From Streptomyces sp. NBC_01275 (GTDB lineage: Bacteria > Actinomycetota > Actinomycetes > Streptomycetales > Streptomycetaceae), in contig NZ_JAPEOZ010000001.1 in assembly GCF_026340655.1 (NCBI RefSeq), forward strand, positions 8,246,001 to 8,310,000: DNA of 64,000 nucleotides, given 5' to 3'. This document shows positions 16,490 to 25,662 of the stretch, in pieces; the first letter of the stretch is position 1; each line of letters opens with the position of its first letter. A program made the position numbers and the translations under genes. The notes under the pieces are model-generated. The model was given only the letters and a program-made list of their open reading frames with translations, did no database searches and was not told where the DNA came from.

Positions 16490-18349
16490 TCAGTGGTTCA
16501 TGAAGGAGGACACGGGCAGCGCCCGTTCGACGATGCGGACATCGCCGAGGCGGCCGTGCAGGATCTGGTCGATCTTTCCGGCGTACGTGTAGCCGCCGAG
16601 CAGCCACGGCAGTCCGGCCGAGGCGATGCCGACGGCCGCGGCCTTCGGGTTGCGCACGACCGGGCAGCCCTCCACGTACAGGGTGGTGTGGCGGCCGTCG
16701 TTGACGACGGCGAGGTGCCACCAGGTCTCCAGCGGGGTCTCCTGACCCCAGTTGGTGGCGATGCCCTCCTGGTTGAGCGGGCGCATCGCCCACTGCGGCT
16801 CCCGGTCGTTGGAGAGGGAGAGCGTGGCGAGCGGCTCGTCGGGGTCGTCGCCGGTCTTGCCCGCGGCCCCGCCCGTTCCCGAACTGCCGACCAGCCCCGA
16901 CCAGGCGTGGTGCGCCGGGTCCCAGTCGGCGGGCAGGCGGTAGAACGCCTCGATGGTGTAACCGGCCTTGAAGGTGGCCGAGTTGAGGGGAGCGCCGTCG
17001 ACCGTGCGCAGATACGCCCCCTTCAGCGGGGACTTGAAGCCCTGGAACTCCAGGCTGCCGTGCCCGGGCTGGTCGGGGTGGTGGTCCGCGGACCAGTCCA
17101 GCGAGCCGCCCCCGACGGAGACGACGGTGAGGTCGTTGCCGCGTCCGGACAGGTCGCGGACGGTGCCGGACACGGCCGTACCGTCGGCGTGTCCGTCGAA
17201 GCGCCAGTACGCCACCGTGCCGGGGACGACGACCTTCGAGACCGGCCGTGCGGGACGCGCGGGCTGCGGGGCGAAACCGGCGAAGCGCTCGGCGAAGTCG
17301 ATGTCGACGGAGAACCGGTCGGCGTCCCCGCTGAGTTCGATCTCCTGCCGCTCCAGGTCGTTCAGGCCCTTCGCGGCCCGGCCCAGGATCCAGGGGGAGA
17401 CCGTCTCGACGTCGACGACGTCCCGGTCCAGGTCGAAGCGGTACAGGCGAATCATCGCCGCGCCGCCGAAGTAACGGTTCTGATAGTTCGTCAGATGTAG
17501 ATGGACGTCATGTCCCGCCGTGTTCTTGCGCGTTGCCCGACCGGCGGGCCAGTAGTGCCCGTTGAGAGTGAGGAAGATCTGGTCGTGGTCCGCGATCAGC
17601 CGGTCCCACAGCTGCTGCCCGTACGCCGACAGGGAGTCGTCCTCGACGACCAGCTCGTGCGTGGTGAGGATGACGGGCGTCCTCGGGTGCCGGGCCAGGA
17701 CGTCCGCGGCCCAGGCGTACCCCTGGTCCGACAGCCGCCAGTCCAGCGCCAGCACCAGCCACTCACGGCCGGCCGCCTTGAACAGGTGGAAGGTGTTGTA
17801 GCCGTCCGCGGAGGCCCCGCCGAAGGCGGACTTTCCCTGGAAGCGCTGCGGACCGAAGACGTCCAGGTACGGGCTCGCGCCCCGCTGGTCGGTCGTGGAC
17901 GACTTCACGTCGTGGTTGCCGGCCAGCACGCTGTAGCCGACCCCGCGCCGGTCGAGGAGCCCGAACGCCTCGCCGATCGCGGCGACTTCGTCCTTCGTGC
18001 CGTTCTGGGTGAGGTCCCCGAGGTGGGACAGGAAGACGATGTTCTCCTCCTCGCCGTGCTCCAGGAGGTACCGCAGGGACGCCTCGACCGGGGCCTTGTC
18101 GATGCTCGGCCCGTCGAAGAGGTACTGCGTGTCGGGCATCACGGCGAGCGTGAAGCGGCGGCTGTCGGGGTCGGGACGCCACCGCGACGGCGTCGCCTCG
18201 GCGGCGGTCGGCAGTGCGAGGCCGGCCGCGCCGGTCGCGCCGGCGGCGCCGAGCAGCGCGGTCGCCCGAAGGAAACCACGCCGTCCGGCGCCGGCCTGCG
18301 CGGCCTCACCCTGTTCCTGATCCTGTTCCTGGGCATGCGAAGTACACAC
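16490..18349 (-). CDS. Tat-exported metallophosphoesterase with LamG-type C-terminal domain
   Basis: A 619-residue secreted enzyme. The Tat signal is GRRGFLRATALLGAAGATG, near residues 22-40. A calcineurin-type phosphoesterase domain spans about 60-330: VMPDTQYLF, LSHLGDLTQNGT, VLAGNHDV, TTHE and LNGHYWPAGR supply the usual metal ligands. A concanavalin/LamG-like beta-sandwich follows (VAYWRFDGHADGTAVSG to RIVERALPVSSFMNH), probably for carbohydrate or surface binding. GTG start with GGAG eight bases upstream. It lies 49 bases after the beta-galactosidase gene on the same strand and may be read through from it. The physiological phosphate ester is unknown. Confidence 0.88.
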   Translation of the reverse strand: MCTSHAQEQDQEQGEAAQAGAGRRGFLRATALLGAAGATGAAGLALPTAAEATPSRWRPDPDSRRFTLAVMPDTQYLFDGPSIDKAPVEASLRYLLEHGEEENIVFLSHLGDLTQNGTKDEVAAIGEAFGLLDRRGVGYSVLAGNHDVKSSTTDQRGASPYLDVFGPQRFQGKSAFGGASADGYNTFHLFKAAGREWLVLALDWRLSDQGYAWAADVLARHPRTPVILTTHELVVEDDSLSAYGQQLWDRLIADHDQIFLTLNGHYWPAGRATRKNTAGHDVHLHLTNYQNRYFGGAAMIRLYRFDLDRDVVDVETVSPWILGRAAKGLNDLERQEIELSGDADRFSVDIDFAERFAGFAPQPARPARPVSKVVVPGTVAYWRFDGHADGTAVSGTVRDLSGRGNDLTVVSVGGGSLDWSADHHPDQPGHGSLEFQGFKSPLKGAYLRTVDGAPLNSATFKAGYTIEAFYRLPADWDPAHHAWSGLVGSSGTGGAAGKTGDDPDEPLATLSLSNDREPQWAMRPLNQEGIATNWGQETPLETWWHLAVVNDGRHTTLYVEGCPVVRNPKAAAVGIASAGLPWLLGGYTYAGKIDQILHGRLGDVRIVERALPVSSFMNH

Positions 18350-18398
18350 ATGTGCTCCGTGGGGAAATCCGTGACGGGGAAAGGGAGTTCGGCGGTGC

Positions 18399-21332
18399 TT
18401 ACAGGACGCGCAGGGTCCAGCTCCAGTGGTGGACGCCCGGTGCGACGAGATAGGAGGGGAAGGTGTCGGGGCCGCACGACGCCGTGCCGAGCCCGCGGTG
18501 CGCCGCGTCGAGGTGCACCACGCACCCGGCGCGCGGGGTCAGTTCGTCGTGATGGGCGGCGGCGGTCAGGTCCTCGGCGGTGAAGCGGGTGACGGAGACC
18601 TGGCGCGGCTCGTCCAGCGTGACCGCGAGGCCGGTGGCGTCCGGCGCGGAGAGCGTGAAGCGTCGCACGCCGTGCCGGCCGCCGCTCTCCTGCGGACGCA
18701 GATAGGGGGTGAACAACGCGTCGACGGGGAGCGAGTGATGGCCCACCGGCGCGCCCCCGCTGCGGTCGGGGTAGGACTCCCAGGGGCCCTGCCCGAACCA
18801 CTCCAGCAGGTCGAGCCCGGCGACCGTCTCGAAGACCGACCCGACCCGTGCCACGTCGTCGAACTCCTCGGGCAGCTCGGCCCGTTCCTCGACCCGCAGC
18901 CCGCCGTCGACCGGCGTGAACACCTGCCGGTGCCGCACGACCCCGGTGGCGCCGGCGTACTCCGCGTCGACGGTCACCGACACGCCGTCCCGGTGCACGG
19001 AGACCAGCTTGCGCACCAGCGAGTCGAGCCCCCAGGTCCGCCAGCGCAGCGCCATGCCGCCCAGCTCGTCGTTGTCGGTGGGCGCCCGCCACAGCGACAG
19101 CGTGGGCGCGGCGGTCAGCAGCGGGTGCACGAGCAGGCCCTCCGCGTCCACCTCCACCCGGCTCGCCACCGTCTGCTCGGTCACGGGCTCGGCCGCCCGC
19201 AACCGAACCTGCGGCGCGCACACGTCGGTGCCCTGCGGGGCCCAAGGGAGTTCCTCGGCCGTGGTCACCCGCAGTGTCAGCCACGCCTCGCCGCCGTCCG
19301 CCGGCAGTTCGAGGGGCAGCGGGACCACGGCCGTCTCGCCCGGCAGCAGCGCGGGGAGTTCGGCGGGCGCGGTCAGTGTGCGGCCGTCGGCCAGCGACAG
19401 CTCCCACCGGCCCGCGAGCCACTCCAGCCCCCGGAAGTGCTGGTGGTTGGAGACGACCAGACCCTCGTGCCGGAAGCCTTCCAGCCTGACCGGCGCGGAG
19501 ATCTCCCGGTGCTCGAACATCACGGGCTTCGGGGTGCGGTCGGGGAAGACGACGCCGTCCGCGATGAACGCGCCGTCGTGGTCCTTCTCGCCGAAGTCGC
19601 CGCCGTACGCCCAGCGGTACCCGGGCGCGGTGACACCGTTGTCGTAGAGTCCGGCGCCCCCACGCCCGACCGGTCTTCCGTCGTTCACGGTCTGAAGGAT
19701 GCCGTGGTCCCAGAACTCCCAGATGAACCCGCCCTGAAGACCCGGGGTGGCCTCGATGGCGGCCCAGTGGTCGGCCAGCGTGCCGTTGCTGTTGCCCATC
19801 GCGTGGGAGTACTCGCACTGGATGAGCGGCTTGGTCTGCTCCCCGGACAGCGCGTGCGCCACGCAGTCCTCCAGGGGCGCGTACATAGGGCAGGCGATGT
19901 CGGAGGCCAGCTTCGGATCCGCCCAGCCGAGCTTGGCGGCCCCCTCGTACTGCACCGGCCGGGTCGGGTCGTGCCGGCGCACCCAGCCGGCCGCCGCGTC
20001 GTGGTTCGCGCCGTAGTCGGACTCGTTGCCCAGCGACCAGATGATCACCGAGGGGTGGTTCTTGTCCCGCAGCACCATCCGCGAGACCCGGTCCACGAAG
20101 GCGTTGAGATAGCGCGGGTCGTCGGCGATCTCATGGGCGTGGTCGTGGGACTCGATGTCCGCCTCGTCGACGACGTAGAAGCCCAGCTCGTCGGCGAGGT
20201 CGTACAGCGTCGGGTCGTTGGGGTAGTGCGCGGTGCGGATCGCGTTGAAGCCGAACCGCTTCAGCAGCACCAGATCGGCGCGCATGTCGTCGTACGACAC
20301 CGTCCGCCCGGTCAGCGGATGGAAGTCGTGCCGGTTCACGCCCCGGATGAAGATCCGCTCGCCGTTGACCAGGAGGTCCCGGCCGACGATCTCCACGTCC
20401 CGGAAGCCGATGCGGTGGCGGGAGACGTCGGCGACGCGGCCGTCGGCGCGGTGCAGGCGGACGGTGAGGTCGTACAGCTCGGGCGTCTCGGCCGTCCAGG
20501 TGCGCACCTCGGGCACGCGAGCCTGCATACGGGCCTCGCCGAGGAAGGCGGAGACCCGCTCGTCCTCGGCGTTGGCCAGGTCGAAGGCCGCGTCCTGCGT
20601 CAGCTCGAGACCGACCGGCCCAAGGCCCTCCAGCTCTCCGCTGACGTACCACCCCTCGGGCAGCGCCCCGCCCGTGTCCCGGACCAGGCAGTCGACCCGC
20701 AGTTCCCCGTCCTGCCGCGCCCGCACGGTCACGTCGGCCAGGCGCAGCGGGTCCGTGGCGTAGAGCAGCACCGAGCGGGTGAGCCCGCCGTGCCACCAGT
20801 GGTCCTGGTCCTCGATGTGCGAGGCGTCCGACCACTTGACGACCGTGAGCCGCAGGACGGACCGCTCGCCGGGGCGCACGACCTCCGTCAGGTCGAACTC
20901 GGCGGCCAGATGGGAGTCCTTGGACAGGCCCACGGGCCGCCCGTCCACGTGCACCAGCAGGACGCTCTCGGCGGCCCCGACCTGGAGCACGATCCGGCGG
21001 CCGGTCCACTCGGCGGGGACGTCCACCTCACGCTCGTAGACCCCCGTCGGATTGTCGGCGGGCGACAGCGGCGGGACGTCCGCGAACGGCATGCGGATGT
21101 TCAGATACTGCGGAAGGTCGTCCGTGCCCTGCATGGTCCAGACGCCGGGCACGGCCGCCGTCGACCAGGCACCGCCGACCGGCGCGTGCGGAGCGGACAG
21201 CAGCTGGAAGCGCCAGTCGCCGTCCAGGGAGTGTGCTCCGGCGCGCCGGTCGACGGCGTTCATGGGCAGCCGCCCCCAGGAGGTCACCTCCGGCGACTCC
21301 CAGGGGCGGAGGGCGAGCAGGGGGTCCGTCAC
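18399..21332 (-). CDS. GH2 beta-galactosidase (LacZ type)
   Basis: A 977-residue cytoplasmic LacZ-type glycosidase without a signal peptide. Order: jelly-roll sugar-binding domain, Ig-like domain, TIM barrel, second Ig-like domain and beta-gal small-chain domain. The acid/base is E437 in WSLGNESDYGAN and the nucleophile E507 in IQCEYSHAMGNSNG. GTG start at 21332 overlaps the permease stop as GTGA, so it is the last gene coupled to the sugar importer. An open frame continues much further upstream but only as shadow of the permeases. It would remove terminal beta-galactose from imported oligosaccharides; related GH2 specificities cannot be excluded. Confidence 0.93.
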   Translation of the reverse strand: MTDPLLALRPWESPEVTSWGRLPMNAVDRRAGAHSLDGDWRFQLLSAPHAPVGGAWSTAAVPGVWTMQGTDDLPQYLNIRMPFADVPPLSPADNPTGVYEREVDVPAEWTGRRIVLQVGAAESVLLVHVDGRPVGLSKDSHLAAEFDLTEVVRPGERSVLRLTVVKWSDASHIEDQDHWWHGGLTRSVLLYATDPLRLADVTVRARQDGELRVDCLVRDTGGALPEGWYVSGELEGLGPVGLELTQDAAFDLANAEDERVSAFLGEARMQARVPEVRTWTAETPELYDLTVRLHRADGRVADVSRHRIGFRDVEIVGRDLLVNGERIFIRGVNRHDFHPLTGRTVSYDDMRADLVLLKRFGFNAIRTAHYPNDPTLYDLADELGFYVVDEADIESHDHAHEIADDPRYLNAFVDRVSRMVLRDKNHPSVIIWSLGNESDYGANHDAAAGWVRRHDPTRPVQYEGAAKLGWADPKLASDIACPMYAPLEDCVAHALSGEQTKPLIQCEYSHAMGNSNGTLADHWAAIEATPGLQGGFIWEFWDHGILQTVNDGRPVGRGGAGLYDNGVTAPGYRWAYGGDFGEKDHDGAFIADGVVFPDRTPKPVMFEHREISAPVRLEGFRHEGLVVSNHQHFRGLEWLAGRWELSLADGRTLTAPAELPALLPGETAVVPLPLELPADGGEAWLTLRVTTAEELPWAPQGTDVCAPQVRLRAAEPVTEQTVASRVEVDAEGLLVHPLLTAAPTLSLWRAPTDNDELGGMALRWRTWGLDSLVRKLVSVHRDGVSVTVDAEYAGATGVVRHRQVFTPVDGGLRVEERAELPEEFDDVARVGSVFETVAGLDLLEWFGQGPWESYPDRSGGAPVGHHSLPVDALFTPYLRPQESGGRHGVRRFTLSAPDATGLAVTLDEPRQVSVTRFTAEDLTAAAHHDELTPRAGCVVHLDAAHRGLGTASCGPDTFPSYLVAPGVHHWSWTLRVL

Positions 21333-22165
21333 TTGATGGCTCCCTTGGCGAGATCGCCGATGATCTGGCGGGCGCCGAGCGCGAACACGATCAGCAGAGG
21401 GACGAGCGCGAGCAGGGCGCCGGTCATGACCATTCCGTAATCCGTCGTTCCGTGAGTTCCGTTGAGCTGCGACAACGCTACCTGGAGGGTGACGTTGTCC
21501 GGGTTGGTGAGGGCGATCAGGGGCCAGGCGTAGTCGTTCCACTGGCCCATGAAGGTGAAGATGCCCAGGAAGGCCAGGCCCGGCCGGACGACCGGGAGGG
21601 CCACGTGCCAGTACTGGCGCAGGAAGCTCGCGCCGTCGATGCGCGAGGCGTCCAGGAGTTCGTCGTGGATGGCGCCCTGCATGTACTGGCGCATCCAGAA
21701 GATGCCGAACGCGTTGGCCGCCGCCGGCACGATCAGCGCGGTCATCGAGCCGATCCAGCCGAGCTTCGCCATGATCACGAACTGCGGGATGGCCGCCAGC
21801 TGCGCCGGGACCATGAAGATGAACATGAGCAGCACGAACATCAGCCGCTTGCCCGGGAAGTCGAACTTGGCGAAGACGAAGGCCGCCAGCGAGTCGAAGA
21901 ACAGGACGAGGAACGTCACCGTCCCCGCGACCAGCAGCGAGTTCCCCATCGACCCGAAGAAGTCGATCGTGTCGAGGAGGCTGCGCAGGTTCTCCAGGAA
22001 GTGCGTGCCCGGCAGCAGCTTCGGGGGATAGGAGAAGATCTCCGACGAGGTGTGCGTCGACATGATCACGGCCCAGTAGAACGGGAAGGCCGAGAGCAGC
22101 AGTCCGGCGATCAGGACCGCGTGCAGGGCGATGCCCCGACGCCGTGAACCCTTGATGGATGCCAT
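21329..22165 (-). CDS. Carbohydrate ABC transporter permease, MalG type
   Basis: A 278-residue integral membrane protein with six predicted helices and the EAA loop HDELLDASRIDGASFLRQYWHVALPVVRP (about 180-208) that contacts the ATPase. The N-terminus MASIKGSRRRGIALHAVL begins the first helix. It pairs with the MalF-type permease 15 bases upstream and the binding protein before that. No ATP-binding gene is in the locus; in Streptomyces a shared ATPase (MsiK) usually powers such importers. The stop overlaps the beta-galactosidase start. Confidence 0.94.
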   Translation of the reverse strand: MASIKGSRRRGIALHAVLIAGLLLSAFPFYWAVIMSTHTSSEIFSYPPKLLPGTHFLENLRSLLDTIDFFGSMGNSLLVAGTVTFLVLFFDSLAAFVFAKFDFPGKRLMFVLLMFIFMVPAQLAAIPQFVIMAKLGWIGSMTALIVPAAANAFGIFWMRQYMQGAIHDELLDASRIDGASFLRQYWHVALPVVRPGLAFLGIFTFMGQWNDYAWPLIALTNPDNVTLQVALSQLNGTHGTTDYGMVMTGALLALVPLLIVFALGARQIIGDLAKGAIK

Positions 22166-22180
22166 GGTGTTCAGGCCTCC

Positions 22181-23143
22181 CTAGTCTTCGCCCCGGCGCT
22201 GAACCAGGCGCCAGTTGATGATCGAGAAGAGGACGACGACGAGGAAGATGCCCCACGCCACGGCGGCGCCGTAGCCGAAGTCGTTGTTGTCGAAGGTCTG
22301 CTGGAAGAAGTAGAGGACCATCGTCTGGCCCGCGTGCCCGGGACCGCCCGCGAACGTCGAGTCGTTGGCGGTGGTCTGCAGCAGCACCTGCGACTCGGAG
22401 AAGCTCTGCAGACCGGTGACCGTCGAGACGACGAGCACGAACAGCAGCACCGGGCGCATCATCGGCAGCGTGATCCGGAAGAAGGTCTGGAAGGGGTTGG
22501 CGCCGTCCATGCGCGCCGCCTCGTACAGCTCGCTGGGGATGGTCTGCAGACCGGCCAGGAAGATGATCGCGTTGTAGCCGGTCCACTGCCAGGTCATCAG
22601 CGTCGCGATGGCGATCTTGATGCCCCACGGGGTGTTCAGCCAGGCGATGTTGTCCAGGCCGACGCCCTGCAACACGGCGTTCACCAGGCCGAAGTTGGTG
22701 GAGAAGATCGAGCCGAAGACGATGGCGATCGCGACGACGGAGGTGACGTTCGGCAGGAAGTAGGCGAAGCGGTAGACGCTCTTGAGGCGGACCGCCGAGT
22801 TGAGCATCACGGCCGTGACCATCGACAGGAAGATCATCGGGAAGGTGGCCAGCGCCCAGATGACGATCGTGTTGCCGATCGCGTTCCAGAAGTCGCTGTC
22901 GCTGATCAGGTACTGGTACTGGGAGAGACCCGCCCACTCCATCGAGCCGAGGCCGTCCCAGCGGTGGAAGGAGAGGTAGAGCGAGAACCCGACGGGGACC
23001 AGACCGAAGCAGAGGAAGAGAAGGTAGAAGGGGGAGATCGCGGCGTAGAGGTGCCAGTACCGGCGCACACCCGTACGGGGCCGCGCGGCGACCGCGCGCT
23101 CCACGGGCGCGGGGGGCTTGTCCAGCGTGGGGGCGGTGGCCAT
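22181..23143 (-). CDS. Carbohydrate ABC transporter permease, MalF type
   Basis: A 320-residue permease of the sugar importer: helices begin with YAAISPFYLLFLCFGLVPVGFSLYL, and the EAA loop is ELYEAARMDGANPFQTFFRITLPMMRPV (about 215-240). The ATG at 23143 overlaps the stop of the binding-protein gene as TGATG, which supports this start over an in-frame GTG-type start 13 codons upstream. It forms the transmembrane channel with the MalG-type partner encoded next. Confidence 0.94.
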   Translation of the reverse strand: MATAPTLDKPPAPVERAVAARPRTGVRRYWHLYAAISPFYLLFLCFGLVPVGFSLYLSFHRWDGLGSMEWAGLSQYQYLISDSDFWNAIGNTIVIWALATFPMIFLSMVTAVMLNSAVRLKSVYRFAYFLPNVTSVVAIAIVFGSIFSTNFGLVNAVLQGVGLDNIAWLNTPWGIKIAIATLMTWQWTGYNAIIFLAGLQTIPSELYEAARMDGANPFQTFFRITLPMMRPVLLFVLVVSTVTGLQSFSESQVLLQTTANDSTFAGGPGHAGQTMVLYFFQQTFDNNDFGYGAAVAWGIFLVVVLFSIINWRLVQRRGED

Positions 23144-24480
23144 CAGTAACTCACCCCCAGGTGCTTGGCGATGCGCCGGCACTTGCTCATGGCGTCCTTC
23201 CAGGCCTGGTCAGGATTCTTGCCGAGGACGCCGACGTTCTTGATCTCGTCCTTGACGGGCTGCCCGAGCGCGATGTCGTACGGGCTGTTGTAGGCGACCG
23301 GGATCTTCTGCGCGGCCGGCCCGAAGACGTCCATCGTCACCTGCCCGCCGAAGAACGGGTCGGGCTCCTGGAGCTTCTTCATGCCGTACGAGGCGGGCGT
23401 CGACGGGAAGAGACCCGCGTCGACGAAGCCCTGCGCCTGGTTGGCCGCGTCCAGCACCCAGGTGATGATCTCGAAGGCCCGCTCGGGCTCCCGGCACGCC
23501 TTGGTGATCGCCAGGAACGAGCCGCCGATGTTGGACGGCCCGCCGGGACAGCTCGCCACCCGCCACTTCCCCTTGGTCTTCGGCACGCCGAGCTTGATGT
23601 CGCTGGTGGCCCAGGACGCGTTGAGCTGACTGGGCAGCTTGCCGCTCTCCACGGCCGACAGCTGGTCCGGGGTGCCGCTGACGAGGTTCGAGACGATCCC
23701 GCGCCGCTTGGCGTCCACCGCCCGGTCCCAGGCGGTCTTGATGTGCTCCTGGTCGCCGATGAAGTGGCGGTCCTTGTCGACGTAGTTCTCGGTGCCCTGG
23801 TTGACCGACATGGAGAAGACGCTGGTGATGTCGGTGAGCAGGTAGGTGCCCGGGAGCCGCTTCTTCAGCTGGACCCCGGCGTCGAGGAACTTCTCCCAGG
23901 TGTCCAGCCCGCTGGAGACGTCGTCCGGCTCGTAGGGCAGTCCGGCCTTCTCGAACACGGCCGGCATGTAGAAGTGCCCGACCGGCCCGCAGTCGATCGG
24001 GAAGCCGATCATCGTGCCGTCGTCGGCGATGCCCTGGTCCCACTTCCAGGACAGGTACCGGCTCTTGTACTTCTCCGCGCCGAGCGTGCGCAGGTCGATG
24101 AACTGGTCGGCGTTGGGCAGGTAGGACGCCATGTCCTCGCCCTTGAGCCCGGCGATGTCGGGGAGGTGGGCGCGACCGGCCATGGTGGTGATCAGCTTGG
24201 ACCGGTAGTAGCCGCCGATCTGGATCGCCTGGAGGTTCACCGTGCTGTCGTAGCGGGCCTGGGCGTTCTTCACGACGGTGTCGCTCAGGCCGCCGCTCCA
24301 GTACCACAGGACCATGTTCCGGCCGGTGGAACCGGTCGGAACGGCGCAGCCGGTCGCCAGGCCGCCGAGCGCCGTGGCGGCCGTGCCCGCCAGTCCGGCG
24401 CGCAGCAGGCCTCTTCGTGAGAGCCGCAACGCTCCCACCGCCTTTCGGGTCTGTTCGCGTCTTCGCAGACGAGGTGCCAT
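23143..24480 (-). CDS. Sugar ABC transporter substrate-binding lipoprotein
   Basis: A 445-residue family-1 extracellular solute-binding protein. It has a Tat-like signal (SRRGLLRAGLAGTAATALGG) ending in lipobox LATGC with lipidated C45. The mature part has family segments LVLWYWSGG-like near the start, GGSFLAITKACREPERAFEIITWVL and the C-terminal DPDQAWKDAM-type helix. It would capture an oligosaccharide at the outer membrane face and hand it to the two permeases encoded downstream. The nearby galactosidase, mannosidase and fucosidase suggest a complex glycan fragment as ligand. Confidence 0.92.
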   Translation of the reverse strand: MAPRLRRREQTRKAVGALRLSRRGLLRAGLAGTAATALGGLATGCAVPTGSTGRNMVLWYWSGGLSDTVVKNAQARYDSTVNLQAIQIGGYYRSKLITTMAGRAHLPDIAGLKGEDMASYLPNADQFIDLRTLGAEKYKSRYLSWKWDQGIADDGTMIGFPIDCGPVGHFYMPAVFEKAGLPYEPDDVSSGLDTWEKFLDAGVQLKKRLPGTYLLTDITSVFSMSVNQGTENYVDKDRHFIGDQEHIKTAWDRAVDAKRRGIVSNLVSGTPDQLSAVESGKLPSQLNASWATSDIKLGVPKTKGKWRVASCPGGPSNIGGSFLAITKACREPERAFEIITWVLDAANQAQGFVDAGLFPSTPASYGMKKLQEPDPFFGGQVTMDVFGPAAQKIPVAYNSPYDIALGQPVKDEIKNVGVLGKNPDQAWKDAMSKCRRIAKHLGVSY

Positions 24481-24516
24481 TCGAGGGGCATGCGTGGGGT
24501 GGGTCTTCGGGGGCGG

Positions 24517-25536
24517 TCAGTCCTGCCGGGCGGGCGGGGTGACCGGGGCGTACCGCACGGGCGGCCCGACGTCCGCCGGGATGCGATCGGCCAGGAAGCC
24601 GTACGTCCGCTTCAGCTCGGGGTCGGTGAGCGAGCGCCACCAGCGGTCGACGCCGTACCACCCGGGGGCCGCGAGGGCGCCGCCGTGGTGCTGTACGGAG
24701 AGCCCGGCGGCCAGCACGGCGAAGCGCAGCCGCTCCACCAGCGGCCAGCCGCCCAGGGAGGCCGCGACGAAGCTCGCGCCGAACACGTCCCCGGCGCCCG
24801 TCGCGTCCAGGACATCGATGTCAAGGGCCGGGACCTCCGCGAACTCCCCGGTCGCCTGGTCGACCGCGAGCGCGCCGTCGCCGCCCCGGGTGACCACGGC
24901 CACCGGCACCAGTTCCGCGAGGGTGCCGAGCGCGGCGAGCGCGCTGTCGGTGCGGGTGTAGGCCATCGCCTCGGTCTCGTTGGGCAGGAAGGCGTGGCAC
25001 AGCGCTAGCTGGTCCAGGAGGTCGCGGGACCACTGCTCGGTGGGGTCCCAGCCGACGTCCGCGTAGATCTGCGTGCCGTTCGCGGCCGCCTTGCCGAGCC
25101 AGGCGCGCGGTTCGGCCTCCAGGTGCACCAGCGCGGTGCGCGCCTCGGGCGGGTCGCCCATCAGCACGTCCTGCGAGTACGGCGGCTCCTGGCCGTGGGT
25201 GACGAGCGCCCGGTCGTGCCCGTGCGCGAGGGCGACGGTGACCGGGGTGTGCCAGCCGTCCGCGACACGGGAGAGCGCGAGGTCGACGCCCTCCTGGCCG
25301 GCGAGGACCTCGTGGCAGTGGACGCCGTAGAAGTCGTCGCCGAAGACCGTGGCGAGCGAGGTGCGCAGGCCGAAGCGGGAGGCGGCCACCGCGAGGTTGG
25401 CGATGCCGCCCGGGCCGCAGCCCATGCCGGCCGTCCAGATCTCCTCGCCCGGCGTCGGCGGCCGGTCGAGGCCGGTCAGGACGAGGTCGTAGAAGAGCAG
25501 CCCGGTCAGCAGTACATCGGGCCGGTCGTCGTCCAC
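24517..25536 (-). CDS. PfkB-family carbohydrate kinase
   Basis: A 339-residue ribokinase-fold kinase. The N-terminal GGIANLAVAASRFGL and the C-terminal ATP/anion-hole motif DATGAGDVFGASF (about 258-270) are intact. It transfers phosphate from ATP to a sugar or nucleoside. GTG start at 25536 has GAAAGGA seven bases upstream; an upstream in-frame ATG has no such support. It is the first gene of the importer operon and divergent from deoR. Since the plus arm encodes a GH4 enzyme, a family that often acts on phosphorylated sugars, this kinase could supply its substrate. That link is inference. Confidence 0.9.
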   Translation of the reverse strand: MDDDRPDVLLTGLLFYDLVLTGLDRPPTPGEEIWTAGMGCGPGGIANLAVAASRFGLRTSLATVFGDDFYGVHCHEVLAGQEGVDLALSRVADGWHTPVTVALAHGHDRALVTHGQEPPYSQDVLMGDPPEARTALVHLEAEPRAWLGKAAANGTQIYADVGWDPTEQWSRDLLDQLALCHAFLPNETEAMAYTRTDSALAALGTLAELVPVAVVTRGGDGALAVDQATGEFAEVPALDIDVLDATGAGDVFGASFVAASLGGWPLVERLRFAVLAAGLSVQHHGGALAAPGWYGVDRWWRSLTDPELKRTYGFLADRIPADVGPPVRYAPVTPPARQD

Positions 25537-25570
25537 GCGCGCATCCTTTCGTCGGCACCGGGAGAGTTCG

Positions 25571-25662
25571 TCAAAACTCTTCAATTCGGTGACCGGAATC
25601 GTGCGCCCCCCGACGACATTGGTCAATACCTCAGCAGAAGTGAGCATAGATTTGATTGAAGA
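25571..25662. promoter_or_regulatory. DeoR/pfkB divergent promoter region with inverted repeats
   Basis: TCTTCAAT (25578-25585) and ATTGAAGA (25655-25662) form a perfect 8-base inverted repeat 69 bases apart, and each is embedded in AT-rich sequence (TCAAAACTCTTCAATTC; GATTTGATTGAAGATG). The spacing would suit a looped pair of DeoR-family sites controlling both arms of the locus. Confidence 0.45.

Noticed and set aside
18399..22937. A single 1512-codon minus frame joining permease sequence with beta-galactosidase
   Set aside because: The upstream two thirds of the extension read the permease genes in a wrong frame; the GTGA overlap at 21329-21332 marks the true start.
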